NCBI GenBank assembly: GCA_016704345.1
Contig: JADJAH010000019.1
Span: forward strand, 1-64,000
DNA from: Ignavibacteria bacterium
GTDB lineage: Bacteria; Bacteroidota; Ignavibacteria; Tepidaquicellales; Tepidaquicellaceae
Direction of reading: 5' to 3'
Length of the DNA stretch: 64,000 nt
The translations under genes and the position numbers were made by a program. This document shows positions 16,458 through 25,021 of the stretch, in pieces; within the stretch, counting starts at the first letter, position 1; each line of letters opens with the position of its first letter. A model generated the notes under the pieces. The model worked only from the letters and a program-made list of their open reading frames with translations, was not told the DNA's origin and did no database searches.

Positions 16458-19400
16458 TTATTCCCTGACGCCTCTTTCAGCTTTCTTTGTTGATGTACTT
16501 GAGCCATTGCTTTGTTCGGAAGTCTTGGAACCGTTATTGTTTTCTCTGGAAAACTCAACCGGTCCTGCTCCCGGAGGCACGACTTTGCTGACAAAGTTGA
16601 ATGCATTATTGTCTGCAACGCTTACGTCTGTTCCGTCAACACTTCCGTCACCGTTGACATCAGTTGCAAGATATCCTGACGAGAAGTTAAACGCGTCGTT
16701 ATCAACTGCGCTTACATCCGAAGCATCAATAGTTCCATCCTGATTGACATCGCCGCTGAAGAAGCATTGCTTTGTGCCTTTGAGAATCATATTGCTGCCG
16801 TAGGCCTGCGTTGATGCAGTAGTAAAATTATAACTGAATGCTGAACCCGCAGTATAAACTTCTCCGCCGGCTTTGCTCCAAGTTTCCAATGCATTCCTGT
16901 GTTTAACTTGCAAATAATATGTACCCGAAGGCGCTGTTGCAAACAGGAAGGAACCTGTGAAAGTCGTAGCGTCTATCACACCTGTTGCCATGTCAACAAT
17001 CGGATAAGGCGAAACAGTGCTTCTCATATAGATATCAACTGTATCGCTCATGTTCAGATTGTTGGGACCAATGTTATAGAATGCCTGAGGAATGAGTGTG
17101 ATTGTTGCCGGTACTGCAAGAGTTACATTCAGCTTAACAAATACATTCTTCACAGGAGTTGCTGGATCATTGCTGTTCACATTGATATTACCGGAGTATG
17201 AACCAACACTCAGGCCGGTTGAATTGAATGTGACATTTACATTTTGATTTGAAGAAGGAAGGATAGTCCCGAGAGCCGGAGTTTCGTCAACCCATTCAAT
17301 TCCCTTTTCAATCTTAATTGCCAGATTGTTATGAACATAAGTATTATTGAACACCATTTGCAAACCAGTTGAACCCGTTTGATTTTCATTACCGATTGTT
17401 GCTGAGTTCAATAGTGTAACCATGTTCAGATACTGGTACACGATCTTACCGGTGTTGTAAAGGAATACCTGGAATGTGTACGGGCCTCCTGAGCTGAAGT
17501 GAGGTACATTATTATACTGTACTACGAATCTGCTATTCGGAGCATCATAATAATAAAAGATACCACCTGAAGTTCTTACATCAAGATCATCCCAGAACGG
17601 AAGAAGCGCATTGTTCGGCTCTGCAACAGCAGGAATGGCCGTATTTGTATATGCAGAATTTGTTGAAGCCACATCAAATGAAACCCAGCCGTTTGTACAA
17701 ATCTTAAGCTGGGAATAATTTGTGCCGTAGTAAGAGAAGTTGAACGGCAGTGTTACATTAGCTGAACCGTCATCACCTGTTCCGTTTGTCCAGGTAGTGA
17801 TCTGAGTTCCGATTCCGGAAATTTCGAACCAATTGAATGTAGGTCCACCCGGTTCATCGCTGTCAATCCATCTGTATCCGCCTGCATCAGGTCCGCCTAC
17901 ACCATCTGTTACATCAGGACCATGATACATGTCAGCAGATCCTTTTGGTGCATTTGCCATATCACGCATTTGATCTTCGGTAAATGTATTGGTGTTAACC
18001 CAGGTATTGTCGAGTCCGAGTGATGATTCTGATATTGTCCAGTTCAGACCGAATTCACCGGTGTTGCCAATAGAAAGATTCCTGCTTGTTTGATTTGAAC
18101 CAAACGGCAGATTTACAACAATAGAATCTGCAGATGTTGTTACTGTCGGCGGAGTGCCTCTTCTGAGAGTAATTGCGTATGTTTGTGCAGAAGCAAGTGA
18201 ATCCGCTCCGCTGTATGCATAGACTCTGTATTGTCCTACTGAAGATTGTCCGACACCTATGCCAAGTCCCGCAAGTATTGAGTCAAGCTGAGAAGTTCTG
18301 TATGTCAGCGATGTGTCAAATCCTGCACTATTGGATTGCGCAATGATCTTTATGTTTGACTGTGAGCTGAAGTTAGGTGATGCATACAACCATTTGTATG
18401 TAACAGCTTCACCCGACTTGCGCCAGTTGATATTGACCGGAGTTGTAATTGCCGACCATGTCAGAACAGTTGAACTGTTGACCGGTGTCACAAGGTTAAA
18501 TGCAGTGAGTGCCGGTTTCTTTCTCTTTAGAGTAATTGCTCTTGGTCCGTTTGCAGATTTGAGCGAATCATTTGTCTGATTATTTCTGAAAGCCCAAATA
18601 TCCCACTGTCCCACCAGTGAATCACCTTGTGCAACACCAAGTCCTGCAAGAAGAATATCGAGCTGTCCTGAAGTTTGTGTCAGTGAATTACCGTTTGGTT
18701 GAATTGTAATCAGTCTTGGATTAGTGGTTGGACTTCCGAATACCCATTTATATGAAGCAGTTGATGCAGAAGTATCCCAGCCAAAATTGTATTGTGTTGT
18801 ATTGTTTGGCAATGTTTCAATTCTTGTTCCGGGAGCGGGTGTATTCAGATTGAATGCATTAAGCGGAAATGTTTCTATTTGAACGGCTGTCGTCCATGCC
18901 TGATAGATTCCAGTAATATCATCCATCCAGATGGGCCATAGCTTACCGCTACCCGAAGTTACTCCTATATAATCGCCTGCGTAACCGCCAGCAATACCGC
19001 CTACAGTTATCGGTTTTGGTTTGTACTTATGATCACTTACAAGAACATCAGAGTAAGTTACTCCTCCGTCAAGTGATCTTGACAAATAGATCTGAGCAGA
19101 ATCTGCCGTGGCTCTGTTGTCGTAATAAACTACGTTAACGCCCCCTGCTTCGTCAACTCTGATAGCTGGAAACCACTGAACTCTGCCGTTGTTGATTGGA
19201 TCCTGATTTGCCCTGGCGCCTGTTGACCAGGATGTTCCGCCGTTGGTTGATTTATAAACCAGAATATCTGCATCACTTCCTGCGGGAGCAATGTTCAGAC
19301 CGGATGTGGTAACATAGATCCAGCCATTCCTCGGACCGCCGCTCTTGTCGACGCTGATTCTCGGGAAACTGTTTGTTCTGATTCCCCATCCGTTAAAGTT

Positions 19401-20339
19401 AGTTGACCTGACACCGTTCATATCAAACGCGTTGTTTGTTACGGTCCAGCTTACTCCACCGTTTGTTGATTTTGCAAAACCTGCAAAGTCTTCAGTAAAT
19501 GGTGAGCCTGAAATTGGAGCCGCCCAAATTACATATACTTCACCGTTTGGACCAACGGCAACATCACATCCCTGAGAATAATGTCCCGCAACAGATGTAT
19601 TTATTTGAGTAACTGCAGACCAGCTTACTCCGCCGTTTGTGGTACTGGAAATTCCGATCGGAGGTGAAGCAAGATTAAACAATGACCATACGACATAAGA
19701 TCTTCCATAGTATGGACTTGCCGGTGCATCGTCGGTTGCTGCAAGATTCTTGTCCTGTGAACCTGTAGTAATTGTATAAGTTGCAGACCAGGTTGATCCG
19801 TTGTTTGTTGAATAATTTGCAAACATACCTGATGTCGAATATCCAAGGTGAGTCTGGATAAAAGTACCGTTCTTGTCAATGGTAATTCCCGGATCACCTC
19901 CATGATTGCCAATAGGTGCACCCTGAGTAGTATCAGAACCAAACCAGGTAACACCTCCGTTCGTTGTAACATAAACGCCTTCGCTTATGAAGAGCGTACC
20001 GGAAACATTATTAAATGAATTTGATGATCCGAACATGATCAATGGATTAAGAGGATGCCTCTTGATGTCAACTTCACTCTGCCAACTATTGGTTCTTGGC
20101 AGTACTCTTACGTTTGGCGTTACTTCAAGAACCTCGTAAGGAGTTTCAATAGTCCTGTTGGTTGCAAGCGGGTTGAAATAATCTCTTACAACCGGCAGTT
20201 TGTCGGAGTACACGGCAGACGGGTCATACACATTTGTCTGCATTGGCTGATTCCATTTAGCCTCGTCAGGAACGTTTTGCCCTGTCAGCAAAACAAAGCC
20301 AACCAGAATCACTGGTAGCAAATAGAAAATCTTTTTCAT
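16458..20339 (-). CDS. Large secreted sialidase-like propeller protein with dockerin-like module
   Basis: A protein of 1293 residues. It has a signal peptide (MKKIFYLLPVILVGFVLLTG), then a beta-propeller region (about 100-450) with at least five Asp boxes (TTNGGVTW, STNGGVSW, STNGGTSW). Next are two copies of a domain of about 110 residues starting 'AFNL.TP' and containing 'YKW.(F/Y)(G/A)SP', then a 'WNGWVSF'-like domain with 'LPFNFSYYG', 'GWVSFD' and 'LPFWDDLD', and an 'SVGSYSGNINVNSNDP' Ig-like segment. The shared C-terminal module follows ('VKHRNALETWS', 'AYGSNM', GDVNQDGTIDASD, TDVNGDGSVDGTD). Unlike its relatives it continues for about 36 more Ser/Lys-rich residues. A purine-rich ribosome site (AGAAAGGA) precedes the ATG. 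Surface or extracellular. Confidence 0.85.
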   Translation of the reverse strand: MKKIFYLLPVILVGFVLLTGQNVPDEAKWNQPMQTNVYDPSAVYSDKLPVVRDYFNPLATNRTIETPYEVLEVTPNVRVLPRTNSWQSEVDIKRHPLNPLIMFGSSNSFNNVSGTLFISEGVYVTTNGGVTWFGSDTTQGAPIGNHGGDPGITIDKNGTFIQTHLGYSTSGMFANYSTNNGSTWSATYTITTGSQDKNLAATDDAPASPYYGRSYVVWSLFNLASPPIGISSTTNGGVSWSAVTQINTSVAGHYSQGCDVAVGPNGEVYVIWAAPISGSPFTEDFAGFAKSTNGGVSWTVTNNAFDMNGVRSTNFNGWGIRTNSFPRISVDKSGGPRNGWIYVTTSGLNIAPAGSDADILVYKSTNGGTSWSTGARANQDPINNGRVQWFPAIRVDEAGGVNVVYYDNRATADSAQIYLSRSLDGGVTYSDVLVSDHKYKPKPITVGGIAGGYAGDYIGVTSGSGKLWPIWMDDITGIYQAWTTAVQIETFPLNAFNLNTPAPGTRIETLPNNTTQYNFGWDTSASTASYKWVFGSPTTNPRLITIQPNGNSLTQTSGQLDILLAGLGVAQGDSLVGQWDIWAFRNNQTNDSLKSANGPRAITLKRKKPALTAFNLVTPVNSSTVLTWSAITTPVNINWRKSGEAVTYKWLYASPNFSSQSNIKIIAQSNSAGFDTSLTYRTSQLDSILAGLGIGVGQSSVGQYRVYAYSGADSLASAQTYAITLRRGTPPTVTTSADSIVVNLPFGSNQTSRNLSIGNTGEFGLNWTISESSLGLDNTWVNTNTFTEDQMRDMANAPKGSADMYHGPDVTDGVGGPDAGGYRWIDSDEPGGPTFNWFEISGIGTQITTWTNGTGDDGSANVTLPFNFSYYGTNYSQLKICTNGWVSFDVASTNSAYTNTAIPAVAEPNNALLPFWDDLDVRTSGGIFYYYDAPNSRFVVQYNNVPHFSSGGPYTFQVFLYNTGKIVYQYLNMVTLLNSATIGNENQTGSTGLQMVFNNTYVHNNLAIKIEKGIEWVDETPALGTILPSSNQNVNVTFNSTGLSVGSYSGNINVNSNDPATPVKNVFVKLNVTLAVPATITLIPQAFYNIGPNNLNMSDTVDIYMRSTVSPYPIVDMATGVIDATTFTGSFLFATAPSGTYYLQVKHRNALETWSKAGGEVYTAGSAFSYNFTTASTQAYGSNMILKGTKQCFFSGDVNQDGTIDASDVSAVDNDAFNFSSGYLATDVNGDGSVDGTDVSVADNNAFNFVSKVVPPGAGPVEFSRENNNGSKTSEQSNGSSTSTKKAERGVRE

Positions 20340-20659
20340 GTAACTGATTTCCTTTCTGAAGTTAAGTTTGTGAAATGTTTTGTAATGGTGGAGTCTGAAA
20401 AGTGGAACAGAATATACGGTTTGACCGCAGTCTGCATTTGAAGAGTGTCGTTAGAATTTGTTTGAAGGAAAATTATGATTTTGTCTTTCTAATTGCAACA
20501 ATCATTTGCATACAAAATGAAAGAACAATCATATAGTTCTAATTGGTCAATGACAGACTATTTAGCCCGCAACATTGTCACCTGAGTTTACGTGATTCTG
20601 ACAACGACGAAACAGATTTAATTTTCTGTTCCATTAAGACCTCTGATAAACCTATGATG
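20340..20659. promoter_or_regulatory. Upstream region of the large secreted protein gene
   Basis: This 320-base spacer between two minus-strand genes contains no credible reading frame (the plus-strand frame at 20543 is a shadow of the nuclease gene). It should hold the promoter of the gene starting at 20339, whose ribosome site is AGAAAGGA about 11 bases before the ATG. No operator was recognised. Confidence 0.4.
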
Positions 20660-21640
20660 TCACTCCGTCCAAATCTGATCTTTGTCTTGAAGCACGATCT
20701 GATATCTTCCGTCATACATTTCTATCACTCCCTTTGCATAGATGTAATACTCTTTCATTGTATCTATGTCAATCTCATTCAGAATTTGTTTGTCTTTTTC
20801 TTTGATCACCAGATCAAAGTCAACTCCTTTTGTAATTGGAATTCTCAGCAGATAAGGAAACTTATCTGTCATAACTTTTCCGATACCTCCGAAAACTGTG
20901 ACTTCCTTACCGACATAGTTTGCAAGCTTTTCAAAATCAGTTGGACTTGACAAGTTAATATATCCTTGCGTTCCCGCAAACGTCTTCTCATATTTCTCAA
21001 GCTGATATGCCCTCAAACTCCACCAAGCAATTCTTTCGTCATAATCCGGATATTTCTTCTTCGAAGGATCCCAGATACCGAGTTTGTTTTCACGGGCATA
21101 TTCCTGAGCTTCAACAAACTGCTCATGAAATCTCTTGCTGTTGCCGTATTTGTTGAAGTAAGGACTGTAGCCGTTTCGCACACACTCTATATTATAGTTC
21201 ACTTCAGAGCCGTCACTCTTTATAGCAATCACATACACGAGATATCTGTCAAATATGTCAACGCTTCTGTCATCAGCTTCGCGCTCAAGTCTTACTTTGC
21301 TCACATCTTTCATAAATTCCTCAGCCCATTTCCAGGCTTCATATCCAAGCGGTGAATCCGTCTTCACTGGAAACTTGCTGTCGCCTTTCTGGAGTTTGTA
21401 GAATTCTTCCCAATTCAATGCGATCTCATCGGTCTTTTCCTTTGCGTCTGGTGTTTTGAATGTTTCTTCGGTATCAATGCTCAAAAGTCTTGCAGGACGA
21501 TCGAGCTTGTCAAATCGAAATGTGTCGGCATCAGTGATCTTGGTAATGTTAAACTCACCAATAACAAGTGACGGATCAGTCTGTGCGCAAGCGCTTACAA
21601 ACATTGTAAGAGTGAAAAGTTTTGCAAGCAATAATTTCAT
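20660..21640 (-). CDS. Staphylococcal-nuclease-like lipoprotein with extra C-terminal domain
   Basis: A protein of 326 residues. The N-terminus (MKLLLAKLFTLTMFVSACAQ) is a lipoprotein signal with Cys about residue 18 as the lipid anchor. Residues about 28-210 are an SNase/thermonuclease domain: 'ITDADTFRF', 'ARLLSIDTEE', a long insertion, 'DIFDRYLVYV' (the catalytic Arg region) and 'NGYSPYFNKYG', 'AQEYARENKLGIW'. The C-terminal 100 residues ('YVGKEVTVFGGIGKV', 'YIYAKGVIEMYDGRYQIVLQD') resemble an OB-fold nucleic-acid-binding domain. It likely degrades nucleic acid at the envelope for nutrient or defence purposes. It lies after rpsR but is separated from it by a terminator. Confidence 0.85.
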   Translation of the reverse strand: MKLLLAKLFTLTMFVSACAQTDPSLVIGEFNITKITDADTFRFDKLDRPARLLSIDTEETFKTPDAKEKTDEIALNWEEFYKLQKGDSKFPVKTDSPLGYEAWKWAEEFMKDVSKVRLEREADDRSVDIFDRYLVYVIAIKSDGSEVNYNIECVRNGYSPYFNKYGNSKRFHEQFVEAQEYARENKLGIWDPSKKKYPDYDERIAWWSLRAYQLEKYEKTFAGTQGYINLSSPTDFEKLANYVGKEVTVFGGIGKVMTDKFPYLLRIPITKGVDFDLVIKEKDKQILNEIDIDTMKEYYIYAKGVIEMYDGRYQIVLQDKDQIWTE

Positions 21641-21664
21641 GTTCGGGATTTTTTACTTTAAACA

Positions 21665-21697
21665 GAAAAACTCTTACACTTTTGCAAGTATAAGAGT
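21665..21697 (-). terminator. Rho-independent terminator of rpsR
   Basis: On the minus strand a 12-bp stem (ACTCTTATACTT / AAGTGTAAGAGT, one wobble pair) with a 4-base loop is followed by TTTTT. It lies between the rpsR stop and the nuclease lipoprotein start, so the two are probably separate transcripts. Confidence 0.9.
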
Positions 21698-21723
21698 CTG
21701 TTGTAATAATTGTTAAGGATTGA

Positions 21724-22017
21724 TCAGTATCTTGTGCCTTCGCTGACGAAAGGAATAATTGCAAGGTGTCTTGCCCTTTTAACAGCGGTTGTCAGTTTCC
21801 TTTGCATCTTGGCGGTTGAGCCGGTAATTCTTGCCGGAAGAAGTTTTCCCTGGTCATTCAGAAATCTCGTCAGGAGCTTTGCATCAAAAATATCTATATA
21901 ATCTTTGACTCCTCTTTCCTTAAACGGATCGCGCTTCTTTGGCTGACTCTTTTTTGATGTAATTTGCTGAGTAAGCTTGTAGCTGTTTTCTCTCTGATTC
22001 TTGAATTGCTTCTTCAT
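21724..22017 (-). CDS. rpsR: 30S ribosomal protein S18
   Basis: A protein of 97 residues with the S18 signature 'LPARITGSTAKMQRKLTTAVKRARHLAIIPF' pattern in its second half and a basic N-terminal extension. S18 binds the platform of the 30S subunit with S6. Here it has no Cys residues, so it is of the zinc-independent type. In most bacteria rpsR lies in an rpsF-(ssb)-rpsR-rplI cluster. Here rpsF and rplI are absent from both sides, a promoter region of about 246 bases lies upstream, and a strong terminator follows, so it is a single-gene transcript. Start ATG at 22017. The identification is secure. Confidence 0.95.
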   Translation of the reverse strand: MKKQFKNQRENSYKLTQQITSKKSQPKKRDPFKERGVKDYIDIFDAKLLTRFLNDQGKLLPARITGSTAKMQRKLTTAVKRARHLAIIPFVSEGTRY

Positions 22018-22263
22018 TAAAAGCTTTTGATTTCTTAAAAAGTTGAGGCAAAATATGAATTTATGGCTGTAAATACAATTCTAATTTTATAAATGGACAC
22101 CGAAAATCGAGGAAGAAACTAAATAGTACTTGATCCCGGCTTATTAAAGTCCAATTTCGCAATATTTGGAGCTTGAAAATAATTATCAAAAGTATGACTT
22201 AAGTCATAACACATATATCAAATGAATCCATAATTTTGAAACAGGAAAAAACTCAACCAAAGA

Positions 22264-23322
22264 ATGATCATGAAATTTTACAGAAGTTTGATGACGGCAT
22301 TGTTGCTGTTATCATTTGTGAGCAGTATCTCTGCTCAAACAGGTCAGAAAGGCGCAGATCTATGTTCGCAAAAAAAGATGAGCTTCACGGAGAAAATACT
22401 TCTTCTTGAGCCAGATTCGCCAAATACTCCTAAGCACAAGTTTGATGTACTTAACTACAAGATCAACATTGACATACGCAATTGTTTTTTGAGTCCGTAT
22501 CCAAAAAGTTTCAACGGAAGTGTGGAAGTCAGATTCAGAATTGATACAGCATTAAATGTAATCACACTGAATGCGGTAAATACATCCATCACAGTGAGTT
22601 CCGTTGGGCTTGCGGGAGTTTCGTTCACTCATGCAAGCAATATAATTAACATTACATTAGACAGAAATTATAATCCCGGAGAAATTGCAACAGTGAGAGT
22701 TAATTACTCACATGCAAATGTTTCCGATCAGGCATTCTATGCAAGCAATGGAATGGTATTTACGGATTGCGAACCTGAGGGAGCAAGGAAGTGGTTCCCT
22801 TGTTACGATAAGCCAAGCGATAAAGCCACTGTTGATCTTACTGCAAAAGTCCCTGCCAATGCAAGGCTTGGATCAAACGGCAGACTTGCCGATTCGCTTC
22901 TAACCGGTGACTCCCTTTATTATCACTGGGTAAGCAAAGATCCTGTAGCAACTTATCTTACAGTGATGTCAGGAAAAGTGAATTACAACCTTGATATTGT
23001 TTATTGGAGAAAGCTGTCGAATCCAAATGACAGTGTGCCGATCAGATTCTATTACAACAGCGGAGAAAATCCTTCAAACATCAAGACGAAGATCATTCCG
23101 ATGACGACTTACTTTTCACAGAAGTTCGGTGAGCATCCGTTTGAGAAAAACGGGTTTGCAACTTTGAACAATCAGTTCACCTGGGGCGGTATGGAAAATC
23201 AAACACTGACCAGCCTTTTGCCCGAATTGCTGGGGCGAGAATTTAATCTCTCACGAGTACGCACACCAATGGTTCGGAGACATGATCACATGCGGCACAT
23301 GGGCAGACATTTGGCTCAATGA
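22264..23322 (+). CDS. M1 family aminopeptidase, 5' part of a frameshifted gene
   Basis: The protein starts with a signal peptide (MIMKFYRSLMTALLLLSFVSSISAQ) and an M1 N-terminal beta domain: 'VLNYKINIDIRN', 'FNGSVEVRF', 'EPEGARKWFPCYDKPSDKAT'. The exopeptidase motif of M1 enzymes appears as 'WGGMENQT' (GGMEN). Right after 'LTSLLP' (about 23223) homology leaves this frame and continues in the +1 frame with the zinc site. The remaining residues to 23322 are out of frame. The break sits in ttgcccga, the same octamer as in the frameshift at 7687. Removing one base gives a single enzyme of about 670 residues. Secreted Zn aminopeptidase, if intact. Confidence 0.8.
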   Translation: MIMKFYRSLMTALLLLSFVSSISAQTGQKGADLCSQKKMSFTEKILLLEPDSPNTPKHKFDVLNYKINIDIRNCFLSPYPKSFNGSVEVRFRIDTALNVITLNAVNTSITVSSVGLAGVSFTHASNIINITLDRNYNPGEIATVRVNYSHANVSDQAFYASNGMVFTDCEPEGARKWFPCYDKPSDKATVDLTAKVPANARLGSNGRLADSLLTGDSLYYHWVSKDPVATYLTVMSGKVNYNLDIVYWRKLSNPNDSVPIRFYYNSGENPSNIKTKIIPMTTYFSQKFGEHPFEKNGFATLNNQFTWGGMENQTLTSLLPELLGREFNLSRVRTPMVRRHDHMRHMGRHLAQ

Positions 23323-24277
23323 AGGCTTTGCAACATATTGTGAAGCTCTATGGTTAGAAAGTACATCCGGATACAATGCTTACAAAAATGATATACTTGG
23401 GGATGCAAGCGGTTATCTTAGCAGCAATCCGGGATGGGCAATGTATAATCCTGACTGGATCACGAACACTCCGCCTACCAGCCAATTGTTCAACACGGCA
23501 ATTACATATTACAAAGGAGCATGTGTTCTTCATATGCTTAGATATACACTTGGTGACAGCGTTTTCTTTAACGTGCTGAACTCGTACGCAACAGATTCGT
23601 TGGGAGGCTTTAAATATAATTCTGCCGTAACAGATGATTTTGCCGCAAAGGTCAGTCAGGCATCTGAACAAGACATGACATGGTTCATTAATCAATGGGT
23701 AAAAGAACCGAATCATCCTGTCTATCAGAATTACTATAACTTTGCAGATCTTGGAGCGGGCCAATGGAGAGTTAACTTTACCGCAAGGCAAATCCAGACT
23801 AACTCGGCTTTTCACAGGATGCCGATAGTTTTGAAAGTTGGATTTACATCCGGCTCCGACACATTGATAAGAGTAGATAACAATGCAAACAATCAATTGT
23901 TCAGCTTCACATTCAACAGGCAGCCTTCAAGTCTGGTTTTTGATCCGAACAATGATATTGTTCTGAAGCAGGCATCTCTGATACTTGGAATTGAAGATGA
24001 GAATATTTCGACAGCAGAATATCAGCTGTATCAGAATTATCCGAATCCGTTCAATCCAGTAACAAAGATCTCTTATCTTCTTCCAAAGGAATCAAATGTA
24101 GAGCTAAAGATATTTGATATACAGGGCAAAGAAGTCACTACTTTGATAAATGAAAAGCAGGAATCCGGACGATATGAAGTTGACTTTAATGCTGCAAATC
24201 TTCCGAGCGGAGTTTACATCTACAAACTCACCGCAGGTAATTTTCAAAGCATCAAGAAGCTTACACTACTCAAATAG
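23225..24277 (+). CDS. M1 family aminopeptidase, 3' part with zinc site and T9SS sorting domain
   Basis: In this frame the zinc site is complete: 'SHEYAHQWFGDMIT' (HExxH, His codons at 23252 and 23264) and 'DIWLNEGFATY' (third ligand Glu). These are the M1 catalytic elements. The helical C-terminal region follows, then a T9SS type-A sorting domain of about 80 residues ('YQNYPNPFNPVTKISYLLP', 'LKIFDIQGKEVTTL', 'SGVYIYKLTAGN', 'KKLTLLK'). The ATG at 23282 lies after the zinc site and cannot make an active enzyme alone, so the gene must be read together with the 5' part. A strong terminator follows at 24303. Confidence 0.8.
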   Translation, partial: NCWGENLISHEYAHQWFGDMITCGTWADIWLNEGFATYCEALWLESTSGYNAYKNDILGDASGYLSSNPGWAMYNPDWITNTPPTSQLFNTAITYYKGACVLHMLRYTLGDSVFFNVLNSYATDSLGGFKYNSAVTDDFAAKVSQASEQDMTWFINQWVKEPNHPVYQNYYNFADLGAGQWRVNFTARQIQTNSAFHRMPIVLKVGFTSGSDTLIRVDNNANNQLFSFTFNRQPSSLVFDPNNDIVLKQASLILGIEDENISTAEYQLYQNYPNPFNPVTKISYLLPKESNVELKIFDIQGKEVTTLINEKQESGRYEVDFNAANLPSGVYIYKLTAGNFQSIKKLTLLK

Positions 24278-24302
24278 TTCTACAGAAATTAGTGGCATCC
24301 TT

Positions 24303-24334
24303 AAAGACCGGGGCAATAGTTCCGGTCTTTTTTT
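24303..24334 (+). terminator. Rho-independent terminator of the M1 peptidase gene
   Basis: A 9-bp perfect stem, aaagaccgg (24303-24311) / ccggtcttt (24322-24330), with a 10-base loop is followed by tttt, 26 bases after the stop codon. Confidence 0.9.
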
Positions 24335-24575
24335 GTGAACGCTTATTTTTGTAAGGGTCATTTTATTTTTCCAAAATGATATATACGATCAAGCGTTTGC
24401 AATTAGGCATAAATTTAATGATAGCTAAACTATTGCCAAGTAGATATTTTGGCACTTAATATCTTCAACGCTGGAAAGTAACCAGGAGAGTAACAACACA
24501 TTTAAGAGGCATTTCTTTAACACGCTTGGCTTTCTTTGCATAGGTCTTGCGGCTGTCGGCATAATTCTTCCAGTT

Positions 24576-24869
24576 ATGCCCACAACGATCTTTGTTATTC
24601 TCGCAGCGTACTTTTTTGCGAAGGGTTCCAAGAAATTTCATGATTGGCTTCTACGGAACAAAGTCTTCGGAACCTACCTTTCCAATTACCGTGATGGAAA
24701 AGGAATGAGCGTAGGTTCAAAGATCTTCTCAATATCATTCTTATGGGTTGGTATAATCTTCTCAGTTGTGATGCTTGAGATTACTTGGCTCAAAATTGCT
24801 CTCTTGGCAGTGGCAATAGCAGTCACAATACATATCTACAAAATCAAGACAACTCCTAAAGTGGGCTAA
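24576..24869 (+). CDS. DUF454/YbaN-like inner membrane protein, N-terminus uncertain
   Basis: From the first ATG the protein has 97 residues with the family core 'MPTTIFVILAAYFFAKGSKKFHDWLL', 'FGTYLSNYRDGKGM' and two C-terminal membrane helices. DUF454 proteins normally have another helix before 'PTTPF'. That helix is present here in the same frame upstream ('FFNTLGFLCIGLAAVGIILPV', from about 24513), and the frame is open back to 24444 with no ATG, GTG or TTG. The real start is therefore upstream, perhaps at a rare codon or behind a further base error. An ATG at 24418 lies in another frame. Function of the family unknown. Confidence 0.65.
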   Translation: MPTTIFVILAAYFFAKGSKKFHDWLLRNKVFGTYLSNYRDGKGMSVGSKIFSISFLWVGIIFSVVMLEITWLKIALLAVAIAVTIHIYKIKTTPKVG

Positions 24870-25021
24870 CCGATATAGTTTATATTTTCTCTTCATTATA
24901 AGATTGTAAGCATAGATTTTTTACTCATTTCAGTTTCTAAGATTGTAAGAGTCCTTATCAGACTAAGCTTGCCATCATAAATAACAAATCTGCTCACATG
25001 TGACCAATATTAGTATTTATA

